DNA from: Ochromonas danica
Taxonomy: Eukaryota; Sar; Chrysophyceae; Chromulinales; Chromulinaceae
Assembly (NCBI GenBank): GCA_015146655.1
Contig: VKHL01000198.1
Span: 18,769-46,921, forward strand
Direction: 5' to 3'
DNA length: 28,153 nucleotides
Under the pieces are notes generated by a model that saw nothing but the letters and a program-made list of their open reading frames with translations, was not told the DNA's origin and made no database searches. A program made the translations under genes and the position numbers. This document shows positions 10,382 through 24,830 of the stretch, piece by piece (position 1 is the first letter of the stretch; every line of letters starts with the position of its first letter).

Positions 10382-10681
10382 GGGTACCTTCTTCCCGCAC
10401 AATTTCTCCCAGCAGCCATTGAACGGTTTGCTTTTGATGTTCTTGTTTGCTTTCGTTCATGTTCTTCTTCCCAGCCTAACCTTCACCTCTTGATGACACT
10501 GACCCACTACTAGAAGATATTCCTACCATAATCAATTAGACTTAACTGTTCAATAGTCTGTCTTTCGAAACTGAAAAAAGAGAACACACTTCAGTATCTT
10601 TCAGTTTTCTTCTTCTCTTTCCTTCAATCAGAACATTCCTAATACATCATCATCGTCATTATCATAATCATAATCATAATC

Positions 10682-12265
10682 ATGGCTAGTAATCGAGTTG
10701 AACCTGATTCCAAATCAGCTACTGTACGTAGTCTAGAAGAGGTTGAAACACTCAAAACAAAAGAAGTCATCACTTTGAAATACTCTGCTTCATCTGTTCA
10801 AGTCTTCTTTATGGGGATTAGTATCATCGTAGGTGGTCAATTCATGGGATGGAATAAAGCACTCACTATGGGGTTATGGGAGTGTATGATCGGGTTAGCC
10901 ATTGTCTCCATTGGCTATTTCTGTTTGACCTTTTGTCTAGCAGAGATGGCCTCAATTTTACCCTTTGCTGGTGGATCATTTGGATATGTACGTTGTTCCT
11001 TAGGTCCACGTGTAGGTTATAATGTAGGCTTTTGTGAAAGTGTTGCCTATATTCTCTTTGTTGCTGCTGCATTAGATAATATTGATGAAATAATTCGTCT
11101 TGGTGCAAATTTACCCTCTGATGCCTCATTTTTCATCTATATAGCCTTTTATGTAATAGGAATACCTATTATGTGTATGGGAGGTCCATGGATATGGTGG
11201 TTTAGTACAATTGTCTCTATCCTTGCTATGGGATTAGTTGGTGTCTATTGTATTTCAAATATCCATCATGATGATGTTATGAAGTTTTCATCCAATCATC
11301 ATGTAGGACAAAGTATGATGAGTTATTTGAAATGGTTACCTTTATTAACATGGTTTTTAAAAGGTATTGAACCTGTTACATTAGCATGTAATAATGTTGA
11401 TCAACCTGGTAAGAAGTTACCAAAGGTAATGATTGGAATCATTATTGTAGTGATTCTATCCTCTTTCTTTATCCTTCTGACTACATGTAGCATTGGTCCA
11501 TTAGGACCATATGATCTAGCAGGACAAGCTCATTTTGCTGGATATGTCTATGTAGAAGGTCTAAACTTGAAAACTCGACCCTTATGGGCTGGATTGTTAG
11601 CCTTGCCTGCATGTATTGGTACAGCTTATGGTTATATCTATGCCTTTGGACAACAATTACATTCCTTAGCTCAATCAGGTCTTGCACCATCATTCTTAAA
11701 ACGTTGTTGTGGTGCTTATGATGCACCTTATGCTGCAGTTATGGCTGGATCTGTTGTTAGTCTATTAGTGACTTACATGTTACGTATCTTTGTCAATAAT
11801 ATTGCAGAGACCTTATTTGGGATGTGTATGTTAAGTACTTGTATGGTAAATGTTAGTCTCTGTATGGCCTATTATGTCTTTAAAGATCGTTATTCTGGAT
11901 TAGAACATGAATTTATCAATCCATTTGGTATTGTATCTGCTATTGTAGGCGGATTGATTTTTGCATTTATTGCAATTGCAATTGCCTTCTTTCGTGAGGA
12001 TAATTATACCGCTTTGTCTTTCTTTATTGTTATTATGATAATTGGTATGTTATATTATCAATTTGTTGCTAGAAAGACAGAATGTTTTTCTAAAGAAGAA
12101 CAAGAAAAGTTTTTCAAAGCGTATGTATTAAATGCTAATGTGATGAAAAGAAAAGGTCAAAATAAGAAAAGAAAGCATAATTCTATTGCTCCTTCTACTG
12201 CTGCTGCTGCTGCTGTTACAAGAGGAGATAATAATGTATCTAATCTGCGATCAACACTAAATTAG
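10682..12265 (+). CDS. APC-superfamily permease, ethanolamine/amino-acid permease-like
   Basis: An intronless gene of 527 residues, a normal length for the amino acid-polyamine-organocation superfamily. About twelve hydrophobic helices are visible, starting with VQVFFMGISIIVGGQFMGW (residues about 39-57). The TM1 break (SIIVGGQFMGWN), the TM2 AEMASILPFAGGSFGYVR block with Gly-Gly and a following Arg, and GP after it resemble ethanolamine-permease-type members. These are membrane transporters of small amines or amino acids. The GIEPVTLACNNVDQPGKKLPK segment matches the APC TM6 region and the loop after it. The N-terminus (about 38 residues) and the basic, Ala-rich C-terminal tail are cytosolic by family topology. 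Substrate and membrane (plasma or internal) cannot be read from sequence. The gene is preceded by two copies of a repeated upstream element. Confidence 0.88.
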   Translation: MASNRVEPDSKSATVRSLEEVETLKTKEVITLKYSASSVQVFFMGISIIVGGQFMGWNKALTMGLWECMIGLAIVSIGYFCLTFCLAEMASILPFAGGSFGYVRCSLGPRVGYNVGFCESVAYILFVAAALDNIDEIIRLGANLPSDASFFIYIAFYVIGIPIMCMGGPWIWWFSTIVSILAMGLVGVYCISNIHHDDVMKFSSNHHVGQSMMSYLKWLPLLTWFLKGIEPVTLACNNVDQPGKKLPKVMIGIIIVVILSSFFILLTTCSIGPLGPYDLAGQAHFAGYVYVEGLNLKTRPLWAGLLALPACIGTAYGYIYAFGQQLHSLAQSGLAPSFLKRCCGAYDAPYAAVMAGSVVSLLVTYMLRIFVNNIAETLFGMCMLSTCMVNVSLCMAYYVFKDRYSGLEHEFINPFGIVSAIVGGLIFAFIAIAIAFFREDNYTALSFFIVIMIIGMLYYQFVARKTECFSKEEQEKFFKAYVLNANVMKRKGQNKKRKHNSIAPSTAAAAAVTRGDNNVSNLRSTLN

Positions 12266-13402
12266 ACGAATTGTCTGTCGGAATGTGTTGATCAATGTGT
12301 GTGGTCTCCAAATTTTCGAAATTCAAATGAATTTTGACCAAAATTGGGGTGCAGAAATGCCCCAAATTTTGGCTTCTAAGTCTAGAACAATTCTGTTCGT
12401 TGTGTACTGTTGTGATGAAGATGTTCATTCACTGGGTGCTAAGTGGATGATCACAATTATAATAATTATGACGAAGCACTAGCTTCGTTCTGTCATGTAT
12501 TCGTGGTATATACTGTTCTCGCAAGTTCCAACTTCGCTCTGACTTGAGTACAAGCAACTACTCATATTAATTTCTCACATTTCATATTGTTGATTGTAAG
12601 TGATCATATTATATCATAGTGATTCGTATTGTACAGGATGGTTAGTTATTATTAAACATCCTACTATCATCACTCGCTTGATTTTAATCCTATATATATG
12701 TGTGTATGTATGTTTGTCGTTTGTCGCTTGTTTAGTTTTTTTGGTATTGCCTTGTTGGCTTATTATATATTATTAACATTTGATGAAGATGTTGATAGGA
12801 ATGAGTTGATTGGCAACCCCCGTGTACTTCAAATGATATACATGAGATGAGATGAGATGAGATGATAATAAATAAAGCGACGTGATTATTGTATTGTTTT
12901 AAAAAGTAGAAAGAGAGAAAGTAACATTAATTACCATAAGAGGAGTGAAGGAGGTAGTAGTAGTAGACTAGTCTATTCTGTAGTAGTATAGTGTTGATTT
13001 GATTTGATTTGATTTGGTGATGAATAGAATAGATTAACATATGTGACACTATACATAGTGTACCATCAGTTGAAGGGATGTCACTTTGTTACTATTCCTC
13101 TTCAATGATTGTATCTACGACATCTCTTTGTGTGTTGATTGCATAGTGTATATGCTACACACTCTCTCATGTACATGTACTGTAGAGTCTACATAGAACT
13201 TGTACATGCTCTCATCAGAGCTAACAACACACAACACCTCCAGTACATATTACAATATCACAATGACAACATTACACTCTCCGTCACTAAGAACAACTCA
13301 AACCAAATCCTCCTCTAACCCAATAGATAGAGTAGAACACAATGACATGACACTGTCATTATACTGTAGGTATCTCTAGTTACTCTATTATATATAGCAT
13401 CA
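12266..13402. other. Intergenic region between convergent genes
   Basis: Lies between the permease stop and the 3' end of ankyrin gene A. It contains an A/T-rich imperfect palindromic stretch around 12308-12375, a GATGA pentanucleotide repeat at 12843-12865, tandem AATAAA signals at 12867-12876 and a GATTT pentanucleotide repeat at about 12996-13016. I see no gene. Confidence 0.55.
12843..12876. repeat. (GATGA)n repeat followed by AATAAATAAA
   Basis: Several GATGA units run directly into overlapping AATAAA hexamers on the plus strand, about 600 bp after the permease stop. The hexamers could be a distal polyadenylation signal, but the distance is large. Confidence 0.6.
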
Positions 13403-16104
13403 TTAGTTGTCTAGTGTAGTCTTCTTTCTTATCCCACCTTTCTCAATCAACATCTCCTTGATTTCTTCACTTGATGTTAAATCTAAGGCAGTCTGACCAT
13501 CCTAACCCAGTAACACGAAGTAACTAGATGTCATCTCATTATGTAGTAGAGCTAGTCTAAGCTGACTTACCACATCTATCTTGTTCACATCAATTCGATC
13601 ATCAGAGAGTAACAACTTTACTATTTCTACATGACCTTCAGAACAAGTGATATGTAATGAAGTTCTTCCATGCTATATAATACACAAAACAAATAACACA
13701 ATATAACAATAAGATATGGTATAGTATGTCTGATATACTGTACATTCATTGTACACACTAGATAGACATCTGCATACATCATTACAACAGCTTACAATAC
13801 TACTACATTACTAACAATACACAGACCATTGTACATACTAGGTAGATAACTACTAGTATACACTGTAGTATGACTACTGTAGTATGAATCTACATCATCA
13901 TCACAACTAACATACTACTACATTACGTATACTCTAGACTACCTAACCTTGCTATTACACAGAGATACACACAAATAGCATAGCATAAGATAGACAAGTC
14001 TATACTGTACATGGCATACTGTACATTACCTCATCTACTTGGTTTACATCCAACAATTGACCATCGGATAATAACATCTTGACAATGATTACATAACCAT
14101 AATAACAAGCAAAATGTAATGCAGTTGTTCCTGACTAAATATACACAAACAACAATCAAGGCCATCAGCATTACATCTAACTTGGTTACATGTGTAAACA
14201 CTTACCACACTAGCTTTGTTAACATCTACTCGACTATCAGATAGTAGCAACTTCACTACTTCTATATGACCTCGAATACAAGCATCATGTAATGCTGTGA
14301 TTCTTCCCTATATATCACATTCATTAGACTATCCTTCTGCTAACTGTATTATGAAAGAGTAGTATAGACTAACCCTTCTGACTACATTCACATTAACTCG
14401 ACTATCAGATAGTAATAATCGAACAACTTCTACATGACCTGCAGAGGAAGCTTCATGTAATGGTGTCCATCCAGCCTAGTAGTATATACCAACAATAACA
14501 AGCAGTAACAACAAACAGAACACATGAGAACACCCCCTCGTAACACATGATACCACAGTGTTCAATATCATATACTGTGTGTATTGCAGTACATACAGTA
14601 ATATCTTATAGGGAGTAACCGTATGTCATCATGGCATAATGAAGACAATACTTACCCATCTAACTGGATTAGCATCAAGTTGACTATGAGATAGTAACAA
14701 TCTCACTACTTCTACATGACCTTCAGAAGACGCATAATGCAGTGGTGTCCTTCCATCCTGTGTAATACAAGCAAGGTAGTTTCATCATTACACACACACA
14801 AACACACATACACACACACAGCATGTAATCACATTTTACAGTATAGTATAGTGCTGTTATTGCTCGAAGCAACAACTGTCTATCATAGCGCATCAAGTGT
14901 TGTCATACCATGTATACACACTTACCATACTAGCTTTGTTTACAGCTACTCGACCACCAGACAGTAACAACCTCACAACTTCTACATGACCTCGAGAACA
15001 AGCATAATGAAATGCAGATATTCCATTCTAGATGACAACAAGACATTAGCATCATATACTAACAACAAGAAGGAGAACATGATTACCATAGCATGATAAC
15101 AGTGCCACCACAATACAACAGCCACAGTCACAATCACAATCACTAATATGATACTAAGAGATTACACTACTCTTCATAGGTCAACCACACTTTACACATC
15201 ATCACATATCACACGACACCATAACTAATACTACAAGTCTCACCTTCTCGTCTGCTTCATTAACATCCATACTACTGTCAGAGAGCAATAACTGCACGAT
15301 CTCTACATAACCTAAGAAGCAAGAGGCAAGCAGTGCAGACCATCCCTTCTTGATCATCAACATCTTCGTTTGGGCTACTTCACTGTTTAACTCGATTTCG
15401 CACTCAGCTTCATAGTTGATGGGATCAAAGAGTGATTGCTTGCAACCTTCTTCATAGAAGGCTTGAGCAAAAGAATTGGCGAAGTCTTCCATGATAGAGA
15501 CCAAGTCAAAGGAATTATCAGATGTAGTAGTGGTAGTGGGAGAGGTAGCAGCTGGTTGAGAGACATGAATGAGTTCGATGAGAAGGTTAATGGGTTGGTA
15601 TTCCACGTCTTTAACTACATGCATCAGGACATGTGGTAGATGGCTTTCATTCCATTGTAAGGCAGTGTAGATAGCTCTCATTGTTTTCTCCTTGTCATAC
15701 AGTCTACTATTAGCTGTCTGACTGTCTTGACTAGTGAGGATGAGCAAAGAGGATGGACAAACACTTGATAGAGGAGTAAGAGTATCAGTAGCAGCAGTAG
15801 TGGTAGTGGGTGTAACATGTGTTGTTGTCATAGTGGGAGAATCAGCACCAGTGACTTTAGCAGCAGCATCAGCATTGTCTGACTTGCTTGGAATGACCAT
15901 CTCGAGGAAGCCTCTGTCACTATCTACTACAGCATTAGTAGTAGTGGTAGTGGTGGTAGTGGCCTCCTCCTTAACAGTCTGATTGGAAATAAGATATGAA
16001 GGAGTTTTGATGGGCAAATGTCTTCTACGAGGAATTTCTTTCAAACAGACTAAGAAGATCATCTTCTGTCCTAATGATACTTCTCTTATTTTCTTCTTCT
16101 CCAT
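13403..16104 (-). CDS. Ankyrin-repeat protein A, eight exons
   Basis: Spliced as complement(13403..13501, 13571..13672, 14030..14134, 14206..14307, 14374..14475, 14656..14757, 14926..15027, 15244..16104): 524 residues. All introns are GT-AG and phase 0; donors are mostly gtaagt. Exon 1 encodes residues 1-287: a Thr-rich, disordered N-terminus, a domain shared with genes B and C (YDKEK at 136; MEDFANSFAQAFYEEG at 205-220; LFDPINYEAECEIELN at 225-240) and a first ankyrin repeat (GWSALLASCFLGYVEIV). Exons 2-7 each encode one repeat of 34-35 residues in the pattern GRTPLH, GHVEVV, LLLSD, VDVN. The last exon holds a capping half-repeat (DGQTALDL, then IKEMLIEKGG). Ankyrin repeats bind proteins; the partner is unknown. 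ATG at 16104 was chosen because homologous members also start with M-E/D-K; a start at 16185 remains possible. Confidence 0.87.
14791..14820. repeat. Interrupted (CA)n in an intron of gene A
   Basis: It lies in the intron 14758-14925 and reads as GT/TG on the sense strand of gene A. It abuts the left edge of the 572-bp block shared with gene C. Confidence 0.85.
14819..15390. repeat. 572-bp block identical to 23587-24158
   Basis: By eye every base matches the block in gene C. It covers part of an intron, the exon 14926-15027, the whole 216-bp intron 15028-15243 and the 3' part of exon 1. Identity stops sharply at 15391 (C here, T in gene C), and differences are then frequent. Confidence 0.93.
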
Positions 16105-16479
16105 TTGGAAAGAATTGAACAAAATACGATCTAGTCTAATAATAATCTGATATGATCTGAAGAAACAATCGAAACAAACGAACAAAAATCAGAAAGGAAG
16201 TACACAACTCGTATTTTCATACTTTAAACAGCTCTTTTACTCTAATAAAAAAACCGAATGCACTTTTGACAGATTTTGACGACCAGATTTGCCACTTTTA
16301 CCAAAACTGGAAATTCCTAGAAATTCCCAATCAAATTCTCCCAGAAAATCGAAATTTCGAAATTCCAAGCACTCCTTCACGTCTTGTGAAAAAGAAGCAA
16401 AACAACTATCACAACTATTACCACCCCTACTATCACTACTACTACCAGTACTATAGTACCACTGTCCAAGACTTGAACC
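16105..16479. promoter_or_regulatory. Bidirectional upstream region of ankyrin genes A and B
   Basis: 375 bp separate the start codons of divergent genes A (minus) and B (plus), so both promoters must lie here or in the genes. Visible motifs are three GAAATTCC copies (16310-16317, 16320-16327, 16359-16366), with the last overlapping a perfect 12-bp palindrome, aatttcgaaatt (16353-16364). A CTA/ACT-rich stretch precedes the gene B ATG. Function of the motifs is inferred from position. Confidence 0.6.
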
Positions 16480-19798
<3,319 letters not shown>

Positions 19799-21254
19799 AT
19801 GCTCAAGCGGAATGACGATGATAAACATAATCGTTGGATGTATCGTACAATCTTTCCATATGAAGTGATCAATGCTGAACATAGACTAATTCAATTCAAA
19901 AACATGGAAGAAGCTAATGCAGAAGCTAATTGGAATTTTGATGACCACTTCTTGTCGGTGGCAGATGATAATAATCAACAACAACAACCACTTGTAATGA
20001 GCCAGAGAAAACCTACTAGTACTACTACTAGTACAATAACAGACGATGACGACAAGGACATAATATTTCCCACCATAGGTTTATCATTTTTCTCATTTGA
20101 ATATGATCATTCAAAAGTGACTATACATGCTGATTTACCTACTCATGCTGAAAGTGGTGAGATTTTCGCCATCATTGTAGAAAACAATCCATCTATTGTA
20201 CTTTCAAATGCTTATAAACAACTAGTGATGAAGAGATCTCAACCTAATAAGAAGATTCATAATACTATTGGTGTAGTTGTCACATTGAAAGCTTTTATCT
20301 GTTACAAAGCAAACAGTGAGTTATTATTATCATCAACAAACAAACAAACAAACACCTACTACACCACCAACAACATCACCATTCTGTTGTACTGTAGTAT
20401 ACGATGACAACAACAACAATCCTCAGAATCATCATCACCGACGAGTAACAACAGTTGTTGCTCCTATTGAAGGTGTAAGTATCAACTGTATCGATTGTAT
20501 AATTGGTGGTCATCTAGCAGCAGAACCTATTACACAACCTACTCTTTATACAATGCTTGGCTTTAGAATGCATTGCTTTAGAATCCATGCAGTAGCAGAG
20601 CCTAAACCACTACAATTACTGCTACCTACTACTAGCTTCAATAGAGATGTTCATCACCTAGCATGTGTTTTATATCGTGGTTTTAATACTGATTGTTCTG
20701 AAGAAGATACGAAGAATATTGTTGCTATTCTACGGTTCTTGGAAGAGTTAAATTATGAAATCTCAGCACTTAAGTTACTTAAAAAGCAAAGTGTTATCGA
20801 GTTACTCCTTACTTTATTTTCAAATGAATGTCTTGATGAAGAAGAGACGAAAGAAGTATTAGCCTGTCTCTCATGGATACGTAATAATGATTTTAATCAA
20901 TTATTACCTGCTGTTGTTTCTTCTAATCATGATGAGCCACCACTGGTTAGTAACAATCATCACCTGCTGCTGACCAAACTGCAAGTAGCTGTGCACTACT
21001 ACAATGTTGAATGTTGTTCTAGCGAAGTGATGAATGCAATCAATCAGTCATACGAGAGACATTTCACAACATATGATACTTCCAATGTTGTTGTACTCAG
21101 GTATGAAGTGTTGGTAATAAGTACAGGTGGTGGTTATCAATCGATTGTAGACTTTGCATGTGACTATGTACCTATACATCTGATTGACTTTCCTGTAGTG
21201 GATTTAAACGGTCAGATCTTGATTCCTACTGATCCCACCATCATATCGTTGTGA
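19799..21254 (+). CDS. Two-exon orphan protein, 457 aa
   Basis: Spliced as join(19799..20315, 20398..21254). The 82-bp intron has a gtgagt donor and a ctgtag acceptor. The reading frame is maintained (phase 1), and both exons are open to the joint. An in-frame TAA lies two codons before the ATG. I do not recognise the family. Residues 1-60 are charged (MYRTIFPYEVINAEHRL). A Gln/Thr/Asp tract follows. About residues 95-170 alternate like beta strands (GLSFFSFEYDHSKVTIHADL, FAIIVENNPSIVL, GVVVTLKAFICYKAN). An Asn/His tract is coded just after the intron. The C-terminal half has helical stretches (NIVAILRFLEELNYEISALK, VIELLLTLFSNE, TKEVLACLSWIR) that could form an alpha-solenoid-like region. 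It shares nothing visible with the flanking ankyrin genes. No function is proposed. Confidence 0.72.
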
Positions 21255-21551
21255 TGGACAGCGACTGTCAATCATGATGAATTAGAACCTATTCATAGAG
21301 AAATCTAACAAGATGGTGATGATGTGGTTTCTTCGGTAGTAGTAGTAATACCATAATACCACAAGACAAATCATCCTTCTGGAAGATATCTAGAAGCAAA
21401 GATCAATGAATTGAATGACATGGACGTTTGAAGTAGGATATGTGATAATTGATTAGTAATTGCTCTTGTCATTCAGAATGTTATTTACCTTTGGTGACTT
21501 CTTTCATTCTATTAGAAGTCTCTGTATTGGCTAAATTAAAGACATTCCAGT
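21255..21551. other. Convergent intergenic region
   Basis: About 300 bp between the stop of the plus-strand orphan gene and the stop of minus-strand ankyrin gene C. Both 3' untranslated regions must fit here. I see no gene and no clear hairpin. Confidence 0.5.
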
Positions 21552-24500
21552 TCAACAAATCCTACAATTATTGTTACTCCTATTGACACTCTGTTTGGCA
21601 TTTCCTCGCTTGCCACCCTTCTCAATCAACATATCAATGATATCTTGGTTTGCAGCTACATCCAAAGGAGTCCTCCCACGCTAACCCAGTAATTACCATA
21701 ACAACACAAGACATCATACAGACGTGATAACAGTTTAGCACATAGCAAACAGATATGACAAAATATCAAATAGACATGGTATTTAACAACACAATGAGCT
21801 TCAAACAATCTTATTGCCTTAACTTACGTAACCAAAACACTTACCTTGTCTTCCTTGTTCACTTCTACTCGAGCATTAGATAGTAACAATTTAACTACAT
21901 CTGCATGACCTTCAGAGCATGCAAAATGCATTGGAGACCTTCCAAACTGTACTCAAACATTAAGCAACTATCAGTATATATACAACCAATTAGCATATAA
22001 TAGCACAATATAACAATCAATAATCTACCCAACAAACACTATCATAGTATACTACATCATATATCAACTAGTATATTGCTAGCACATGAATTAACATCAT
22101 GTTCTTTAATAACTCATTCTATAGCACACCTATCCACACACTAATAATACTAACAAGATAACACCAGTGAACTAGTACTAATAAGGTATAACCATACACT
22201 AAACACAATACTCGTTAGTACATTTCTAACTTTCAATGCTTCTCCATACAAACACCATCTCATTGAAACATCAGACTTACCCAGTCTTCCTTGTTCACAT
22301 CTACTCGAGCATTAGATAGTAACAATTTAACTACATCTGCATTACCTCCAGAGCATGCTTCATGTAATGGAGACCTTCCAAACTGTACTCAAACATTAAG
22401 CAACTATCAGTATATATACAACCAATTAGCATATAATAGCACAATATAACAATCAATAATCTACTTAACAAACACTACCATAGTATACTACATCATATAT
22501 CAACTAGTATATTGCTAGCACATGAATTAACATCATGTTCTTTAATACAATACTATATCATACTATACATGTTATCAGAAAGAATAGCCATTATGCTGTA
22601 CATGATACTCATTAACACATTCTTAACTCTCATGGCAGGGTGTTACTTTTCATAGTTGCATAAATGATCGCATCAAGAAACAATAGAATCGCGTACAATT
22701 ACACATTCAGCATATAACAACATCTCATTGTAATTATACACCATTGCATTAATTAACGCAAAGGCATAATACCCTTATATCTTTTACAATACAACACAGC
22801 ATACTTCAACACAAAGATAGTCTAGACATATCACTAAACATTGTAATTATTCTCTTATGACACTTATAGCTTCCTTGTAAACACTTAGCAACAGCATCGC
22901 AACAGGAGCTAGTCTTACCATATCTTCCTTGTTCACATCTACTCGGCCATCAGACAATAGCACCTTTACCACCTCTGCAAAACCTTCAGAGCAAGCTTCA
23001 TGTAATGGCGTTCTGCCATTCTATATCAACCAACAGTTGAATAGTATTAGTGTGAGAGCACCTAATCCAACTGTAAATAATCAGAATAACACATCATAAA
23101 TAATAGATTACTGACAATACTACTGTGATATCCTCCATCATGCGGTAGCATAGTCACAACATTCTAATACTATACTACAATACTGCAATATAACACATAG
23201 TTGCTTGCCACAACCTATTCCAACATTATATCACCTATAACTTATCATTGACGCATATTCGCAAAACGCAACCATAAACTAGCACATCCTCATTTATACA
23301 ACAGAAGAACACAAAACAATTCGAATTCATCTCAACTCCCGTCTCATCCTCATTTCCCCACAATTAATATCATTTCAAACAACATGTCAAACTTACCCCC
23401 CTCTCAGCATTTACATTCACTCGTATATGCGCCAACAATAACTTCACTACTTCTACATGATCTCCAGAACAAGCAAAATGAAGCGCAGTCCATCCACCCT
23501 GTACAACATCCACCAGAAATTAACGTAACAACGGACCTTTTGCCATCCATAGTAAACGAAATCACACAAGCCACTTGTTGTCAAACCAGCATGTAATCAC
23601 ATTTTACAGTATAGTATAGTGCTGTTATTGCTCGAAGCAACAACTGTCTATCATAGCGCATCAAGTGTTGTCATACCATGTATACACACTTACCATACTA
23701 GCTTTGTTTACAGCTACTCGACCACCAGACAGTAACAACCTCACAACTTCTACATGACCTCGAGAACAAGCATAATGAAATGCAGATATTCCATTCTAGA
23801 TGACAACAAGACATTAGCATCATATACTAACAACAAGAAGGAGAACATGATTACCATAGCATGATAACAGTGCCACCACAATACAACAGCCACAGTCACA
23901 ATCACAATCACTAATATGATACTAAGAGATTACACTACTCTTCATAGGTCAACCACACTTTACACATCATCACATATCACACGACACCATAACTAATACT
24001 ACAAGTCTCACCTTCTCGTCTGCTTCATTAACATCCATACTACTGTCAGAGAGCAATAACTGCACGATCTCTACATAACCTAAGAAGCAAGAGGCAAGCA
24101 GTGCAGACCATCCCTTCTTGATCATCAACATCTTCGTTTGGGCTACTTCACTGTTTAATTCGATTTCGCACTCAGCTTCGTAGTTGATGGGATCAAAGAG
24201 TGATTGCTTGCAACCTTCTTCATAGAAGGCTTCAGCAAAAGAATTGGCGAAGTCTTCCATGATAGAGGCCCAGTCTAGGGAATCATCAGATGTAGTAGTA
24301 GTAGTGAGAGAGATATCAGCTGGTTGGGAGACATAAGTGAGTTCAATGAGAACGTGAATGGAGCCATTCTCCACGTCTTTAACTATAGCCTGGACATGCG
24401 GAGGAGAGCTTGCAATGACCTTCAGAATAACTTCTTTCGCAAGCTCCTTGTCATATATCTTCATCCCGCCTTCTTTCGTCATAATCTCGAGACAGGGAAT

Positions 24501-24830
24501 TGCAGAAAGAGAGCCTGCATTTGGATGAGGAGGAGAAGGAGAGGAGATATAGCTTGCAGTGGAAGCGACAGGAACAGTGTTGGGAGGATCAGCAGTAGCA
24601 GTAGTAGCAGCAGTGGCAGCTAAAGCAGCTATAGCAGCTGCACTAACTGCCACGCCAACCTTGCTTCGAATCACTGTCTTCAGACTTTGTGTGCCTGTGT
24701 TCACCGCAGTGGACAGAATATCATCGGGAGCCTTGGAGATGGCAGCCGCAGTCTTGGGAAAGTTCACTTTCAATTTCTCTTTCAAGGAGAACAAGATGTT
24801 CATTGTTCTTGATTGACTTGTCTTGTCCAT
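21552..24830 (-). CDS. Ankyrin-repeat protein C, seven exons
   Basis: Spliced as complement(21552..21680, 21845..21946, 22281..22382, 22919..23020, 23397..23498, 23694..23795, 24012..24830): 485 residues, GT-AG introns, all phase 0. Exon 1 (273 residues) begins MDKTSQSR. An Ala/Val-rich hydrophobic stretch follows at about 58-80 (VGVAVSAAAIAALAA onward), which may be a membrane segment or just low complexity. Next comes the shared domain (YDKE at 126; MEDFANSFAEAFYEEG at 191-206; CEIELNS) and the first ankyrin repeat. Five 102-bp exons each add one 34-residue repeat, and the last exon caps the array (RGRTPLDVA, then IDMLIEKGGKRGN) with a Ser/Asn/Arg tail ending in CRIC. The exon at 23694-23795 and the end of exon 1 are base-identical to gene A. 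The exons at 21845 and 22281, with their introns, are tandem copies. The partner and function are unknown. Confidence 0.87.
21597..21815. repeat. 3'-end block of gene C duplicated at about 26802-27020 in gene D
   Basis: The capping exon and its upstream intron align to gene D at a constant offset of 5205 bp. The intron part is almost identical; a short variable patch lies within the exon (about 21636-21655). The two introns (21681-21844 and 26886-27049) have the same length, 164 bp. Confidence 0.88.
21845..22547. repeat. Tandem exon-plus-intron duplication, 436-bp period
   Basis: 21845-22111 and 22281-22547 align without gaps at offset 436: one 102-bp ankyrin exon plus about 165 bp of the following plus-strand sequence, which is intron. 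Differences are few. A related intron sequence also occurs in gene D from 27801. Confidence 0.88.
23587..24158. repeat. 572-bp block identical to 14819-15390
   Basis: The gene C partner of the perfect repeat. Offset is 8768 throughout. It starts between exons at 23587 and ends inside exon 1 at 24158. Confidence 0.93.

Noticed and set aside
10194-10493. 99-codon plus-strand ORF with an internally repeated peptide
   Set aside because: The repeat is better explained as a duplicated upstream element. A third copy elsewhere is not open, and substitutions are not concentrated at third codon positions.
13720-14030. Repeated ACTGTACAT/TGTACA palindromes, considered as a mobile element
   Set aside because: They are dispersed in an intron of gene A without terminal inverted repeats or a target-site duplication that I could identify.
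23384-23596. Plus-strand 70-codon ORF
   Set aside because: It is antisense to the gene C exon at 23397-23498, which is supported by splice sites and ankyrin content.
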